A stretch of 5,514 bases of DNA from Pseudomonadota bacterium. Its GTDB lineage: Bacteria; Pseudomonadota; Alphaproteobacteria; Rhizobiales; Devosiaceae. Below the pieces are notes generated by a model. That model was not told the DNA's origin. It searched no databases and saw nothing but the letters and a program-made list of their open reading frames with translations. This document shows, one piece after another, positions 1 through 5,514 of this stretch; within the stretch, counting starts at the first letter, position 1; each line of letters begins with the position of its first letter. The stretch is taken from assembly GCA_023387585.1 (NCBI GenBank), contig JAEWHZ010000182.1:1-5514 (forward strand). The letters run 5' to 3'. The position numbers were made by a program, and so were the translations under genes.

Positions 1-826
1 GGTCCATGACGTTGAGCCAGGGGCCCATGGGCTTGATCTCGGCGATGGGGCCGGAATGGATCTGGATGCAGCCGCCATTGCCGACGAAGACCATGACCGG
101 CAGAGCGAGGCGTGCCGATTCGTTGAATAGCAGCGGCACCGCCTCGGCGGCGAGCGGCCAGGCGAAATCGTCGCCGATCATGCCCAGCGCATCGAGCCGG
201 TCGAGCTTGAGGTCGCGCAGCATGCCGTGGAACTGGTGGGTGTCGGTGAGCTTTTCCCAGCGCGCGCGCAGCGCGGCGCGGTCGGCCGGATTCTCGGGCA
301 CGGCGCGCGGCGGGCGCGGGCTGGTCTCGAGCGTCGCCGACTGGTCCTCGGATGTCAGGCTACCGACAAGGGCTTCCCAGGCGGTGAGGTCGGTGGCCGG
401 GCGGGCGTGGATCTTGAACACCGCATCGCCATGGGCGTCGAAGAACTGCAGCGAGCGCTTGACGTTGTTTTCGGCGTCGCGCTTTTCGACTGCGAAGCCG
501 AATGCCCATTTGCCGGGGAAGATGCGCAGGTCGATCTGTTCGCCGAGCGCGATCGCGGCGTGCTTGCCGTAGCCGGTCTTTTCGAAGGCGCCGATCTTCT
601 CGTGCACGGCGCTTTCGTTGCGGGTGAGCGTCATGACCTCGCCCAGCGAGGGTGCGGCCTCCAGCAGGGCTGCGACATCCGGCCGCAGGCGGATCACGCT
701 TTCGCCGGCGAAGGCGGCAACCAGATCGGCTTCGGAAATCTGATGGATGCGGGCGAAATCGCGCTCGCGCATTTCGGGCCGCTCGCTGCGCAGGGCGCGG
801 ATCTGCTCGGGGGATGCCTTTGTCAT
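1..826 (-). CDS. hmuS: Heme-degrading/heme-trafficking factor HmuS (HemS/ChuS family), 3' end cut by window edge
   Basis: Cytoplasmic protein that takes heme after import and, in studied family members, carries it or opens the ring to release iron. The reading frame is open from ATG 826 to the left edge: 275 codons, against about 345 residues for ChuS/HemS, so roughly 70 C-terminal residues lie outside. Family landmarks visible in the translation are RNESAVHE (about 69-76), LDLRIF, QFFDAHGDAVFKIHA with a following TDLTAW, then the second repeat with TDTHQF at 194-199, VFVGNGGCIQIHSG and PMGPWLNVMD at the cut end. His197 lines up with the heme-ligating His of ChuS (His193) and HemS (His196). 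The two-repeat layout is kept and no frameshift is seen. The gene starts 18 bp after the hmuP stop, so they are probably co-transcribed. The ribosome site is weak (AAGAAG just upstream). Identity is recognised from family knowledge; actual heme cleavage by this protein is inferred. Confidence 0.95.
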   Translation of the reverse strand, partial: MTKASPEQIRALRSERPEMRERDFARIHQISEADLVAAFAGESVIRLRPDVAALLEAAPSLGEVMTLTRNESAVHEKIGAFEKTGYGKHAAIALGEQIDLRIFPGKWAFGFAVEKRDAENNVKRSLQFFDAHGDAVFKIHARPATDLTAWEALVGSLTSEDQSATLETSPRPPRAVPENPADRAALRARWEKLTDTHQFHGMLRDLKLDRLDALGMIGDDFAWPLAAEAVPLLFNESARLALPVMVFVGNGGCIQIHSGPIAEIKPMGPWLNVMD

Positions 827-844
827 GTCTTCTTGCCTGGCTGC

Positions 845-1051
845 TTACTTGGTGAGAATGAGCTTGTTCTGCCGGGTGATGCGCAGCCGGTAGCGCGCGT
901 CCTCGTGCAGGATGAGAATTTCGTTCGCCTCGCCGAACAGTTCGCGCGAAGGGAGCTCGCGCGGGTTCGATGCCGAAGAGGCGGTTCCGTCGCGAGACGG
1001 CTGCGCCGCCGATTTCATCGGTGTGTTCAACACGTTACACTCGGCCTCCAT
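845..1051 (-). CDS. hmuP: Small hemin uptake protein HemP/HmuP
   Basis: A 68-residue protein whose C-terminal half carries the HemP family pattern: PSRELF, then EILILHEDARYRLRITRQ, ending in NKLILTK. The N-terminal third (about 1-28) is polar, Ser/Ala-rich and looks disordered. HmuP-type proteins in rhizobia are reported to act as positive regulators or co-activators of the heme receptor gene, which fits its place here, divergent from the receptor and first in the hmuP-hmuS pair. The start is uncertain. ATG 1051 gives 68 residues, and an in-frame ATG at 1018 would give 57, closer to the usual length of about 60. Neither has a clear Shine-Dalgarno sequence. No other ATG or GTG lies between 1051 and the in-frame stop near 1085-1087. 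The family call is secure; the regulatory role is from family knowledge, not visible in sequence. Confidence 0.9.
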   Translation of the reverse strand: MEAECNVLNTPMKSAAQPSRDGTASSASNPRELPSRELFGEANEILILHEDARYRLRITRQNKLILTK

Positions 1052-1076
1052 GCCTGATGTCCGCCCGGGAAATTGT

Positions 1077-1091
1077 TGACTCCTTTAGTCA
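1077..1091. promoter_or_regulatory. IRO box 1 (TGA-N9-TCA), probable RirA-type iron operator
   Basis: The 15-mer TGACTCCTTTAGTCA is a perfect 5-bp inverted repeat (TGACT-N5-AGTCA) and matches the IRO box TGA-N9-TCA bound by the iron-sulfur repressor RirA in Rhizobiales. It overlaps a -35-like TTGACT (1076-1081) on the plus strand and lies 25 bp from the hmuP ATG at 1051, so a bound repressor could block transcription in both directions. The motif is seen; RirA as the ligand is inferred from motif and gene content. Confidence 0.75.
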
Positions 1092-1114
1092 TGATGCATA
1101 GACGGTGCAATAGG

Positions 1115-1129
1115 TGATTTCGTGAGTCA
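1115..1129. promoter_or_regulatory. IRO box 2 (TGA-N9-TCA), probable RirA-type iron operator
   Basis: TGATTTCGTGAGTCA fits TGA-N9-TCA and keeps four of five arm pairs of box 1 (TGATT against AGTCA). Both boxes share the right half AGTCATG (1087-1093 and 1125-1131). The box centres are 38 bp apart. This copy is 77 bp upstream of the receptor ATG and is the better placed of the two for controlling the receptor promoter or its 5' leader. No convincing -10 hexamer could be assigned, so the transcription starts remain open. Confidence 0.68.
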
Positions 1130-1195
1130 TGTTTGATCTCGCGGACTCGACCTAAGGCCAGCCTCCCGCCAGCCGAAGCAAAACAAGAAAATCAT

Positions 1196-1200
1196 GGAGA
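1196..1200 (+). promoter_or_regulatory. Ribosome binding site of the heme receptor gene
   Basis: GGAGA lies six bases before ATG 1207. This favours 1207 over the ATG at 1194, which is in another frame and overlaps the ribosome site itself. Confidence 0.7.
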
Positions 1201-1206
1201 CTTCCG

Positions 1207-3309
1207 ATGGGGCTGACGGCCAACCGCGTCGCTTCTCTGCTCGGGGGCGTCGCGATGACGGCGATGCTCATCGGCGCAGCGCAAGCGCAGACGACACAGA
1301 ACACGCAATATGTGACCCTGCTCGAACGCCTGGTGATCGGCGCCGGCACGCCGCGCGTCGCCATCGACACGCCGCAGGCCGTGACGGTGGTCAGTGAAGA
1401 AGACCTCGAGCAACTCCAGCCGCTGACCGCCGGCGACATGATCGCCGGCGTGCCGGGCGTGACGGTGCTGGGCAGCGATCGCGTGCTCGGCCAGGCGTTC
1501 AACATCCGCGGCGTCGGCACCACGGAAAACTCGTCGGACGCGGCGCGCGTCATCGTCAATGTCGACGGCGTGCCCAAGTTCAACGAGCAGTACCGCATGG
1601 GCGCGTTCTTCGCCGAGCCCGAGCTCTACCGGCAGGTGGAAGTGCTGCGCGGCCCGGCCTCGTCTACGCTTTACGGCTCGGGCGCCATCGGCGGCGTGAT
1701 CAACTTCACCACCCGCGACGCCTCGGACTTCATCGCCGACGGCCAGCAGGGGGCGCTGCGGCTCAAGGGCCAGTATTCGACCAATGGCAACCAGACGCTG
1801 ACCTCGGGCCTGTGGGCGCATCGGGTCAACGAGACTTTCGAGGTGCTGGCAGCCGGCAACTGGCGGCGTTCGGACGAGCAGACGCTTGCCAATGGCGGTG
1901 TGTTCGACGGCTCGGAGTTCAGCGCGCTGTCCGGCCTGATCAAGGGCACGGCGCGCTTCGGCGACAATAACGAGCAGACGCTGACGGCGTCCTATCAGCG
2001 CTGGTTCATGGATGCCGAGCAGCAGCCTTATATGCAGACGGGCGGCACGCCGGGCATGATTGCCGCATTCGGCATCACCGACCGTACCGTGATCGACCAG
2101 ACGGCGATCCTGCGCTGGGAGAATCCCGCCTCCGACAATCCCTGGGTCGACGTCAATGTCCAGCTCAGCTTCTCGGATATCTCCAACGCGCAGTTCAATC
2201 ACCGCGCCGTGCGCAACGGGCCGCTGACCAACGCCACCGGAACCGACATCCTGGCTGATACCACCTATGGCTATCGGACCTGGCAGCTTGCGGCCGACAA
2301 CACCATCGAGTGGATCGGCGAGGATTTCGAGAATTACCTCACCATCGGTCTGGTCGGCTCGACGCAGGATCGTATCGTCGAGCGGCCCTCGGGTGGCGGC
2401 GCACTGCCCGCGCACCCGGAAGGCAATGAGCGCCGGATAGGCGTTTATGCGCAGAACGAGTTCATCTGGGACGAGCGGCTGACCATCATTGCCGGCGGTC
2501 GCGCCGACTTCCAGTGGATCACGCCGGAAACCGCCGGACTGACGAATCGCGAAGACGTCGCCCTGTCGCCCAAGCTGGCAGGTATCCTCGAGCTGACCGA
2601 AAATCTCTCGGTCTTCGGCTCGGTGGCGCATACCCAGCGCATGCCGACTATCGATGAGCTCTATTCGGTCTCGGCGGTAAAGACGGCCAGCCTCGACCTG
2701 CGCCGCGAAAGCGCCAACTCGATCGAAGGCGGCTTCGCGCTGTCGGGCTTCGACCTGCTTATGCCCGGCGACAGCGGCGCCATCAAGACCACGGCGTTCT
2801 ACAGCCATGTCACCGACATGATCGCATCGCGACCGTCGACCCCCGGACCCTATTACGCCAATATCGGCGAGGCGGCGCTGTACGGCTTCGAGATCGAGGG
2901 CTCGTATGACTCCGAATGGGTGTTCGCGCGGCTGGCCTATGGGTTGACCATCGGCGACAACCTCGTGACCGGCACGCCGTTGACCACCGTGGCCCAGCCG
3001 CGCCTGACGGCGACGCTCGGCGGACGCAATCGCGAGTGGGGTATTGAATACGGTGCGACCGTGACCGTCGCCTCGGAAGGCGACTATTTCGTGCCGGCCG
3101 GTGCGTTCACGGCCAACGGGCCTGCCGAGGCCTTCACCACGGTCGACCTGTTCGCCTCCTACAAGCCGGAATATGGCCCGCTGGAAGGTACGCAGATCCA
3201 GTTCCGCGTCGACAATCTGTTCAACGCCGACTACCGCGAGAACCTTCAGGCAGAGCGCTCGCTGGGCCGCACCTTCACGGTCAGCCTGACGCGCCAGTTC
3301 GATTACTGA
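1207..3309 (+). CDS. hmuR: TonB-dependent outer-membrane heme receptor (HmuR/BhuA/ShmR-like)
   Basis: A 700-residue TonB-dependent receptor expected to bring heme (or a heme protein's heme) across the outer membrane using TonB-ExbBD energy. Residues 1-27 form a signal peptide with probable cleavage AQA|Q. A TonB-box-like stretch, LERLVIGAG, follows at 39-47. The plug spans about 50-170 and includes DTPQAVTVVSEEDLEQL, FNIRGVG, VNVDGVPKFNEQYRMG and VLRGPASSTLYGSGAIGG (146-163). The rest is the beta-barrel, ending RVDNLFNADYRENL...FDY with an aromatic last residue, as usual for outer-membrane insertion. The plug resembles rhizobial heme receptors closely, and the neighbours hmuP and hmuS support heme as substrate. 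The FRAP-like and NPNL-like motifs are altered: QRMP at 477-480 and SLDLRRES at 495-502, with no His between them and the nearest at His475. Length is normal and no frameshift is seen. The symbol is by analogy; a xenosiderophore substrate is less likely but possible. Confidence 0.9.
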   Translation: MGLTANRVASLLGGVAMTAMLIGAAQAQTTQNTQYVTLLERLVIGAGTPRVAIDTPQAVTVVSEEDLEQLQPLTAGDMIAGVPGVTVLGSDRVLGQAFNIRGVGTTENSSDAARVIVNVDGVPKFNEQYRMGAFFAEPELYRQVEVLRGPASSTLYGSGAIGGVINFTTRDASDFIADGQQGALRLKGQYSTNGNQTLTSGLWAHRVNETFEVLAAGNWRRSDEQTLANGGVFDGSEFSALSGLIKGTARFGDNNEQTLTASYQRWFMDAEQQPYMQTGGTPGMIAAFGITDRTVIDQTAILRWENPASDNPWVDVNVQLSFSDISNAQFNHRAVRNGPLTNATGTDILADTTYGYRTWQLAADNTIEWIGEDFENYLTIGLVGSTQDRIVERPSGGGALPAHPEGNERRIGVYAQNEFIWDERLTIIAGGRADFQWITPETAGLTNREDVALSPKLAGILELTENLSVFGSVAHTQRMPTIDELYSVSAVKTASLDLRRESANSIEGGFALSGFDLLMPGDSGAIKTTAFYSHVTDMIASRPSTPGPYYANIGEAALYGFEIEGSYDSEWVFARLAYGLTIGDNLVTGTPLTTVAQPRLTATLGGRNREWGIEYGATVTVASEGDYFVPAGAFTANGPAEAFTTVDLFASYKPEYGPLEGTQIQFRVDNLFNADYRENLQAERSLGRTFTVSLTRQFDY

Positions 3310-3335
3310 CCTCCAAGACAGCGTCGAACAACCCG

Positions 3336-3363
3336 GCCCCGGCAAGCGATTGCCGGGGCTTTT
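3336..3363 (+). terminator. Rho-independent terminator of the heme receptor gene
   Basis: GCCCCGGCAA (3336-3345) pairs perfectly with TTGCCGGGGC (3350-3359) around the GNRA-type tetraloop GCGA, and TTTT follows at 3360-3363. It begins 26 bp after the receptor stop. It should insulate the heme locus from the downstream transporter operon. Confidence 0.9.
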
Positions 3364-3440
3364 CATTGGCGTATCGGGATCGCCCGGGCCCCCGGAAATC
3401 AAGGACTTTCCACAGCCGGGCACGAGGCCGACAGCACCCG

Positions 3441-3468
3441 TTGACCTTTATCGCAGTGCTGATATATC
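3441..3468 (+). promoter_or_regulatory. Probable sigma70-type promoter of the tctCBA operon
   Basis: TTGACC (3441-3446, five of six consensus bases) and TATATC (3463-3468, four of six) are separated by 16 bp. The element lies just upstream of the tctC ribosome site, giving a very short leader. It is the only good promoter-like pair in the 187-bp gap between the receptor stop and tctC. Confidence 0.6.
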
Positions 3469-3479
3469 AACGCATATCA
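3460..3479. promoter_or_regulatory. Palindrome and direct half-site repeat over the tct -10: possible operator
   Basis: TGATATATCA (3460-3469) is a perfect 10-bp palindrome that includes the -10 hexamer. Its right half ATATCA recurs 10 bp on, at 3474-3479, one helical turn away on the same face. A regulator bound here would block the promoter. TTT operons are often controlled by GntR- or LysR-type regulators or two-component systems, but none is in the window. An AT-rich -10 can look palindromic by chance. Confidence 0.4.
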
Positions 3480-3483
3480 CCTT

Positions 3484-3490
3484 GGAGGAG
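3484..3490 (+). promoter_or_regulatory. Strong ribosome binding site that fixes the tctC start
   Basis: GGAGGAG sits six bases before ATG 3497. It places the tctC start here rather than at the in-frame ATG 3350, which lies inside the upstream terminator and would add 49 residues ahead of the signal peptide. Confidence 0.9.
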
Positions 3491-3496
3491 CTCAAG

Positions 3497-4459
3497 ATGA
3501 AGAGTGCGATTTTCATGGCCACCGGCCTTCTGGCCGTCAGCCTTGCCGCCGCCGGTCCGGCGCTGGCGCAGTATCCCGAGCGTCCGATCACCCTGATCGC
3601 CCCGGCGGGCGCGGGTGGCGGCACCGACGCCACGGCGCGTCTTCTGGCGCTGGGGCTCGAGCAGCAGCTCGGCCAGCCGGTCAACGTGGTCAATCAGGGG
3701 CAGGGCGGCGGTGTCGTCGGCTTCACCTCGATCGTGACCGCGGAGCCCGACGGCTACACGCTCGGCGTGATCTACAATTTCGCCCATTACAGCCCCATGG
3801 GGCAGGGCGATTTCGACGCGGCCGACATGACGCCGATCGGCCAGTTCAACTTCGATCCGGCCGGCTTCCACGTCCCCGCCGCTTCCGAGTGGGAGAACAT
3901 CAGCCAGGCCCTCGCCGACATCAAGGCCGATCCGGGCGCCTATGACATCGCCTGCGGCGGCGGCTGCGGCGGCTCCTGGCCGCTGGCCTTCGCCTCGCTG
4001 CTCGAGGCCAATGAGGTCGACCTGTCGCAGGTGCGCATGATCACCGGCCCGGGCGCCGCGCAGGCGCTGCAGGAAATGGTGGCCGGCGGCTTCCACGTGG
4101 TGCCCAGCTCGGTTCCCGAAGCCGGCCCGCTGATCGAATCCGGCCTGGTGCGTGGGCTCGCCGTGTTCGGCACCGAGCGCCTCGCAGCCTTCCCGGATAT
4201 CCCCACCCTCGAGGAAGAGACCGGCATGGTGCTCGAGCTCGGCGCCTGGCGCGGCCTGGTCGGCCCGGCTGGCCTGCCCGACGACGTGGCCGAGAAGCTG
4301 CAGGCGGCGCTTGAGGCGGTCTATAACGACCCCGCCTTCCAGGAAGCCATGACCGATCGCGGTTTCGGCCTGCGCTGGCGCGACGCCGACGAGTTCGGCG
4401 CCTTCATGGCCGACGAGGAAACCAGCGTGCGCGAACTGGTGCGCGTGCTCGACCTCTGA
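3497..4459 (+). CDS. tctC: Periplasmic substrate-binding protein of a tripartite tricarboxylate transporter (TctC/Bug family)
   Basis: A 320-residue exported binding protein that captures a small solute, typically a carboxylate, in the periplasm and hands it to the TctA/TctB membrane complex. Residues 1-24 are a signal peptide (Lys2, hydrophobic core, cleavage ALA|Q), leaving a mature start QYPERPITLIAP. Family marks are the glycine loop PAGAGGGTDATAR (36-48), the LGQPVNVVNQGQGGGVVG stretch (about 58-75), PDGYTLG (84-90), the FPDIPTLEE segment and the WRGLVGPAGLPDDV segment followed by a C-terminal helix. Total length is normal for the family. The segment CGGGCGGSW at 153-161 falls where relatives have a Gly/Ser-rich ligand loop; Cys153 and Cys157 could form a periplasmic disulfide. 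It is first in the operon, as is usual, and a hairpin with a T-run follows its stop. The ligand cannot be predicted from sequence; citrate should not be assumed from the name. Confidence 0.93.
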   Translation: MKSAIFMATGLLAVSLAAAGPALAQYPERPITLIAPAGAGGGTDATARLLALGLEQQLGQPVNVVNQGQGGGVVGFTSIVTAEPDGYTLGVIYNFAHYSPMGQGDFDAADMTPIGQFNFDPAGFHVPAASEWENISQALADIKADPGAYDIACGGGCGGSWPLAFASLLEANEVDLSQVRMITGPGAAQALQEMVAGGFHVVPSSVPEAGPLIESGLVRGLAVFGTERLAAFPDIPTLEEETGMVLELGAWRGLVGPAGLPDDVAEKLQAALEAVYNDPAFQEAMTDRGFGLRWRDADEFGAFMADEETSVRELVRVLDL

Positions 4460-4470
4460 TCGGGCAAACG

Positions 4471-4502
4471 GCCTCCCGCCGGGTCCGGCGGGAGGCGCTT
4501 TT
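4471..4502 (+). terminator. Hairpin with T-run between tctC and tctB (partial terminator or mRNA end stabiliser)
   Basis: GCCTCCCGCC (4471-4480) pairs perfectly with GGCGGGAGGC (4487-4496) around a six-base loop GGGTCC, followed by GC and TTTT (4499-4502). It starts 11 bp after the tctC stop and lies wholly in the 70-bp gap before tctB. Because tctB and tctA need the same transcript or an unseen internal promoter, it is likely a leaky terminator that keeps the binding protein in excess over the membrane subunits. Confidence 0.8.
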
Positions 4503-4529
4503 ACATCCACCGCGAAAAGGGGGCTGCCC

Positions 4530-5024
4530 ATGCAGCTCGGCCAGCTCGGCATGGCAGGCAGTTTCGGCCTGCTCGGTGCCGTTCTCATCGTCAATACCGC
4601 AAGCATGCCGGCCCTGGCTCATATCGAGTTCGGCCCGGCCCTGTTCCCGGGCATAGTCGGCTGGGTGATGATCGGGCTGTCGGCATTCGCCGCCTTCGAT
4701 GCGATCCGCGCGCCGGCCGCCGAGCCGGAGGCGGGGGACGAGGCCGAGAAGGTGCCGCTGACCTTTCATAACTATCTGATGTTCGCGGCGTTCGTCGCGG
4801 CGCCTGTGATCTATGTGGCGGTGGCGCCGATGCTGGGCTTCCTGCTCACCATGCCGCTGATCGTCGGTGGGCTGACCTTCCTCGCCTCGCGCCGGCCGGT
4901 GGTCTCGGCCCTGTTCGGCATCGGGCTGACCATCCTGTTGCACCTGATCTTTTACCAAATGCTGCGCGTGACCCTGCCCTGGGGCGTGCTGACGCCGTAT
5001 GCGGGACTGCTGACATGGAGATAA
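4530..5024 (+). CDS. tctB: Small membrane subunit of the tripartite tricarboxylate transporter (TctB family)
   Basis: A 164-residue inner-membrane protein, the small and poorly conserved partner of TctA. Hydrophobic segments lie at about 8-29, 36-58, 79-99, 101-118 and 123-147, so four or five membrane spans. A charged loop rich in Glu/Asp (about 64-74) follows the second. The FGPALFPGIVGW stretch at 34-45 matches the GPxxFP region typical of TctB. The start at ATG 4530 is backed by AAGGGGG (4517-4523) six bases upstream. The position between tctC and tctA, with the stop overlapping the tctA start, confirms the call more than the sequence alone does. The molecular role of TctB is poorly understood across the family. 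Confidence 0.88.
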   Translation: MQLGQLGMAGSFGLLGAVLIVNTASMPALAHIEFGPALFPGIVGWVMIGLSAFAAFDAIRAPAAEPEAGDEAEKVPLTFHNYLMFAAFVAAPVIYVAVAPMLGFLLTMPLIVGGLTFLASRRPVVSALFGIGLTILLHLIFYQMLRVTLPWGVLTPYAGLLTWR

Positions 5025-5514
5025 TCCTTCAAGCGCTGGCGCAGCTAGCAACGCCGCAGGTCGTGCTGATCATGCTGGCCGCTGCCGTCTACGGGCTCAC
5101 CGTGGGCGCCATTCCCGGGCTGACCGCCACCATGGGCGTGGCGCTGGTCATTCCCATCGCCTTCTTCCTCGATCCGGTGCCGGCCCTGGCCGGGGTGATG
5201 ACGTTGTCGGCCATGGCGATCTTCGCCGGTGACCTGCCTGGCGCCCTGCTGCGCATTCCCGGCACGCCGGCCTCGGCCGCCTATGTCGACGACGCCTATC
5301 TGATGGTGCGCCGCGGCGAGGGCGGGCTGGCGCTCGGGCTGTGCGTGGTGTGTTCGGCCATAGGCGGCGTGGTCGGGGCGCTGGTGCTGATGGGCGCGGC
5401 GCCGTCCATGGCGCGGGTGGCGCTGCAATTTTCGAGCTACGAGAAATTCTGGCTGGCCTGTCTGGGGCTGACGGCGGCCGTCGCCGTGTCCGGCGGCAAA
5501 TGGTACAAGGGCGG
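5015..5514 (+). CDS. tctA: Large membrane subunit of the tripartite tricarboxylate transporter (TctA), 3' end cut by window edge
   Basis: The main membrane subunit, expected to form the cation-coupled solute path in the inner membrane. ATG 5015 opens a frame that stays open to the right edge, about 166 codons of the usual 500. Translated family marks are VGAIPGLTATMGVALVIP (near 30-47), AGDLPGALLRIPGTPASAAY (about 71-90), a following RRGEGGLALG, and FSSYEKFWLACLGL. The PGTPASAA signature is characteristic of TctA. The segment GDLPGALLRIPGTP replaces the more common G-S-(I/V)-S/A-A-I-L-LNIPGTP form, a mild divergence. ATG 5015 overlaps the end of tctB by 10 bp (ATGGAGATAA), so translation is probably coupled; GGGA at 5003-5006 is only a weak ribosome site. 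No frameshift is seen. Confidence 0.94.
   Translation, partial: MEIILQALAQLATPQVVLIMLAAAVYGLTVGAIPGLTATMGVALVIPIAFFLDPVPALAGVMTLSAMAIFAGDLPGALLRIPGTPASAAYVDDAYLMVRRGEGGLALGLCVVCSAIGGVVGALVLMGAAPSMARVALQFSSYEKFWLACLGLTAAVAVSGGKWYKG

Noticed and set aside
6..572. 188-codon plus-strand open frame opposite hmuS
   Set aside because: Low-complexity Ser/Arg/Ala-rich translation over a gene with strong HmuS motifs on the other strand.
227..1057. 276-codon plus-strand open frame across hmuS and hmuP
   Set aside because: It is the shadow of two well-recognised minus-strand genes and has no family features or ribosome site.
1158..1178. Short direct repeat GCCAGCC in the receptor leader
   Set aside because: Two seven-base GC-rich copies a few bases apart are expected by chance at this composition and have no link to a known site.
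1194..1397. 67-codon frame starting at ATG 1194 as a possible leader peptide
   Set aside because: It overlaps the receptor start out of frame, has no ribosome site of its own and gives a low-complexity Arg/Asp/Ala product.
1192..3423. 743-codon open frame antisense to the heme receptor
   Set aside because: It mirrors the GC-rich receptor gene, has an Arg/His/Gly-heavy composition with no recognisable domain, and its frame runs through the receptor terminator. The plus-strand gene has clear family motifs.
3350..3496. Upstream in-frame extension of tctC from ATG 3350
   Set aside because: The ATG lies inside the terminator hairpin and would bury the signal peptide; ATG 3497 has a strong ribosome site and directly starts the signal peptide.
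3467..4606. 379-codon open frame antisense to tctC
   Set aside because: His/Arg/Gly-rich shadow translation of a clear TctC gene, typical of high-GC DNA.
4404..5051. 215-codon open frame antisense to tctB
   Set aside because: Its translation is rich in Arg, Gln and His and resembles no family; TctB on the plus strand is supported by ribosome site, membrane spans and operon position.
1..5514. Functional link between the heme locus and the TTT operon, e.g. iron-citrate uptake
   Set aside because: A strong terminator and a separate promoter divide them, no iron box is seen before tctC, and TTT substrates are diverse; adjacency alone is not evidence.

Overview
The window (about 5.5 kb, GC-rich, with strong G/C bias at third codon positions) looks like the chromosome of an alphaproteobacterium, most likely in the Rhizobiales/Hyphomicrobiales. 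Three things point there: a rhizobial-type heme receptor, a HemP/HmuP-type small protein, and two TGA-N9-TCA 'IRO boxes', the motif known for the iron regulator RirA in this order. The genus cannot be fixed from the sequence alone.

Left half (1-3309): a heme-uptake locus built around a divergent promoter. On the minus strand a small hemin-uptake protein gene (hmuP, 845-1051) is followed after 18 bp by hmuS (826 down to the left edge, truncated), the cytoplasmic heme-binding/heme-degrading factor. On the plus strand is a 700-residue TonB-dependent outer-membrane receptor of the heme-receptor type (1207-3309). The 155-bp gap between the two start codons holds the two IRO boxes, 38 bp apart, so both arms are probably derepressed together when iron is scarce. 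The receptor gene ends in a strong Rho-independent terminator with a GCGA tetraloop (3336-3363).

Right half (3441-5514): the start of an operon for a tripartite tricarboxylate transporter (TTT family), tctC-tctB-tctA. TctC is the exported periplasmic substrate-binding protein, TctB the small membrane subunit, and TctA the large membrane subunit, cut by the right edge after about 166 residues. A sigma70-like promoter (TTGACC-N16-TATATC) with a perfect palindrome over its -10 lies upstream. A second hairpin with a T-run sits between tctC and tctB and probably lowers expression of the membrane genes relative to the binding protein. tctB and tctA overlap by 10 bp. The substrate cannot be told from sequence; a carboxylate is the family expectation.

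The two halves are separated by a terminator and nothing shows a functional link. All gaps between genes are under 300 bp. I found no RNA gene, mobile element, CRISPR array or evident novel system. The points most worth a second look are the paired IRO boxes, the altered FRAP/NPNL-type heme motifs of the receptor, the palindrome over the tct promoter, the intra-operon hairpin, and a Cys-Gly3-Cys motif in TctC.
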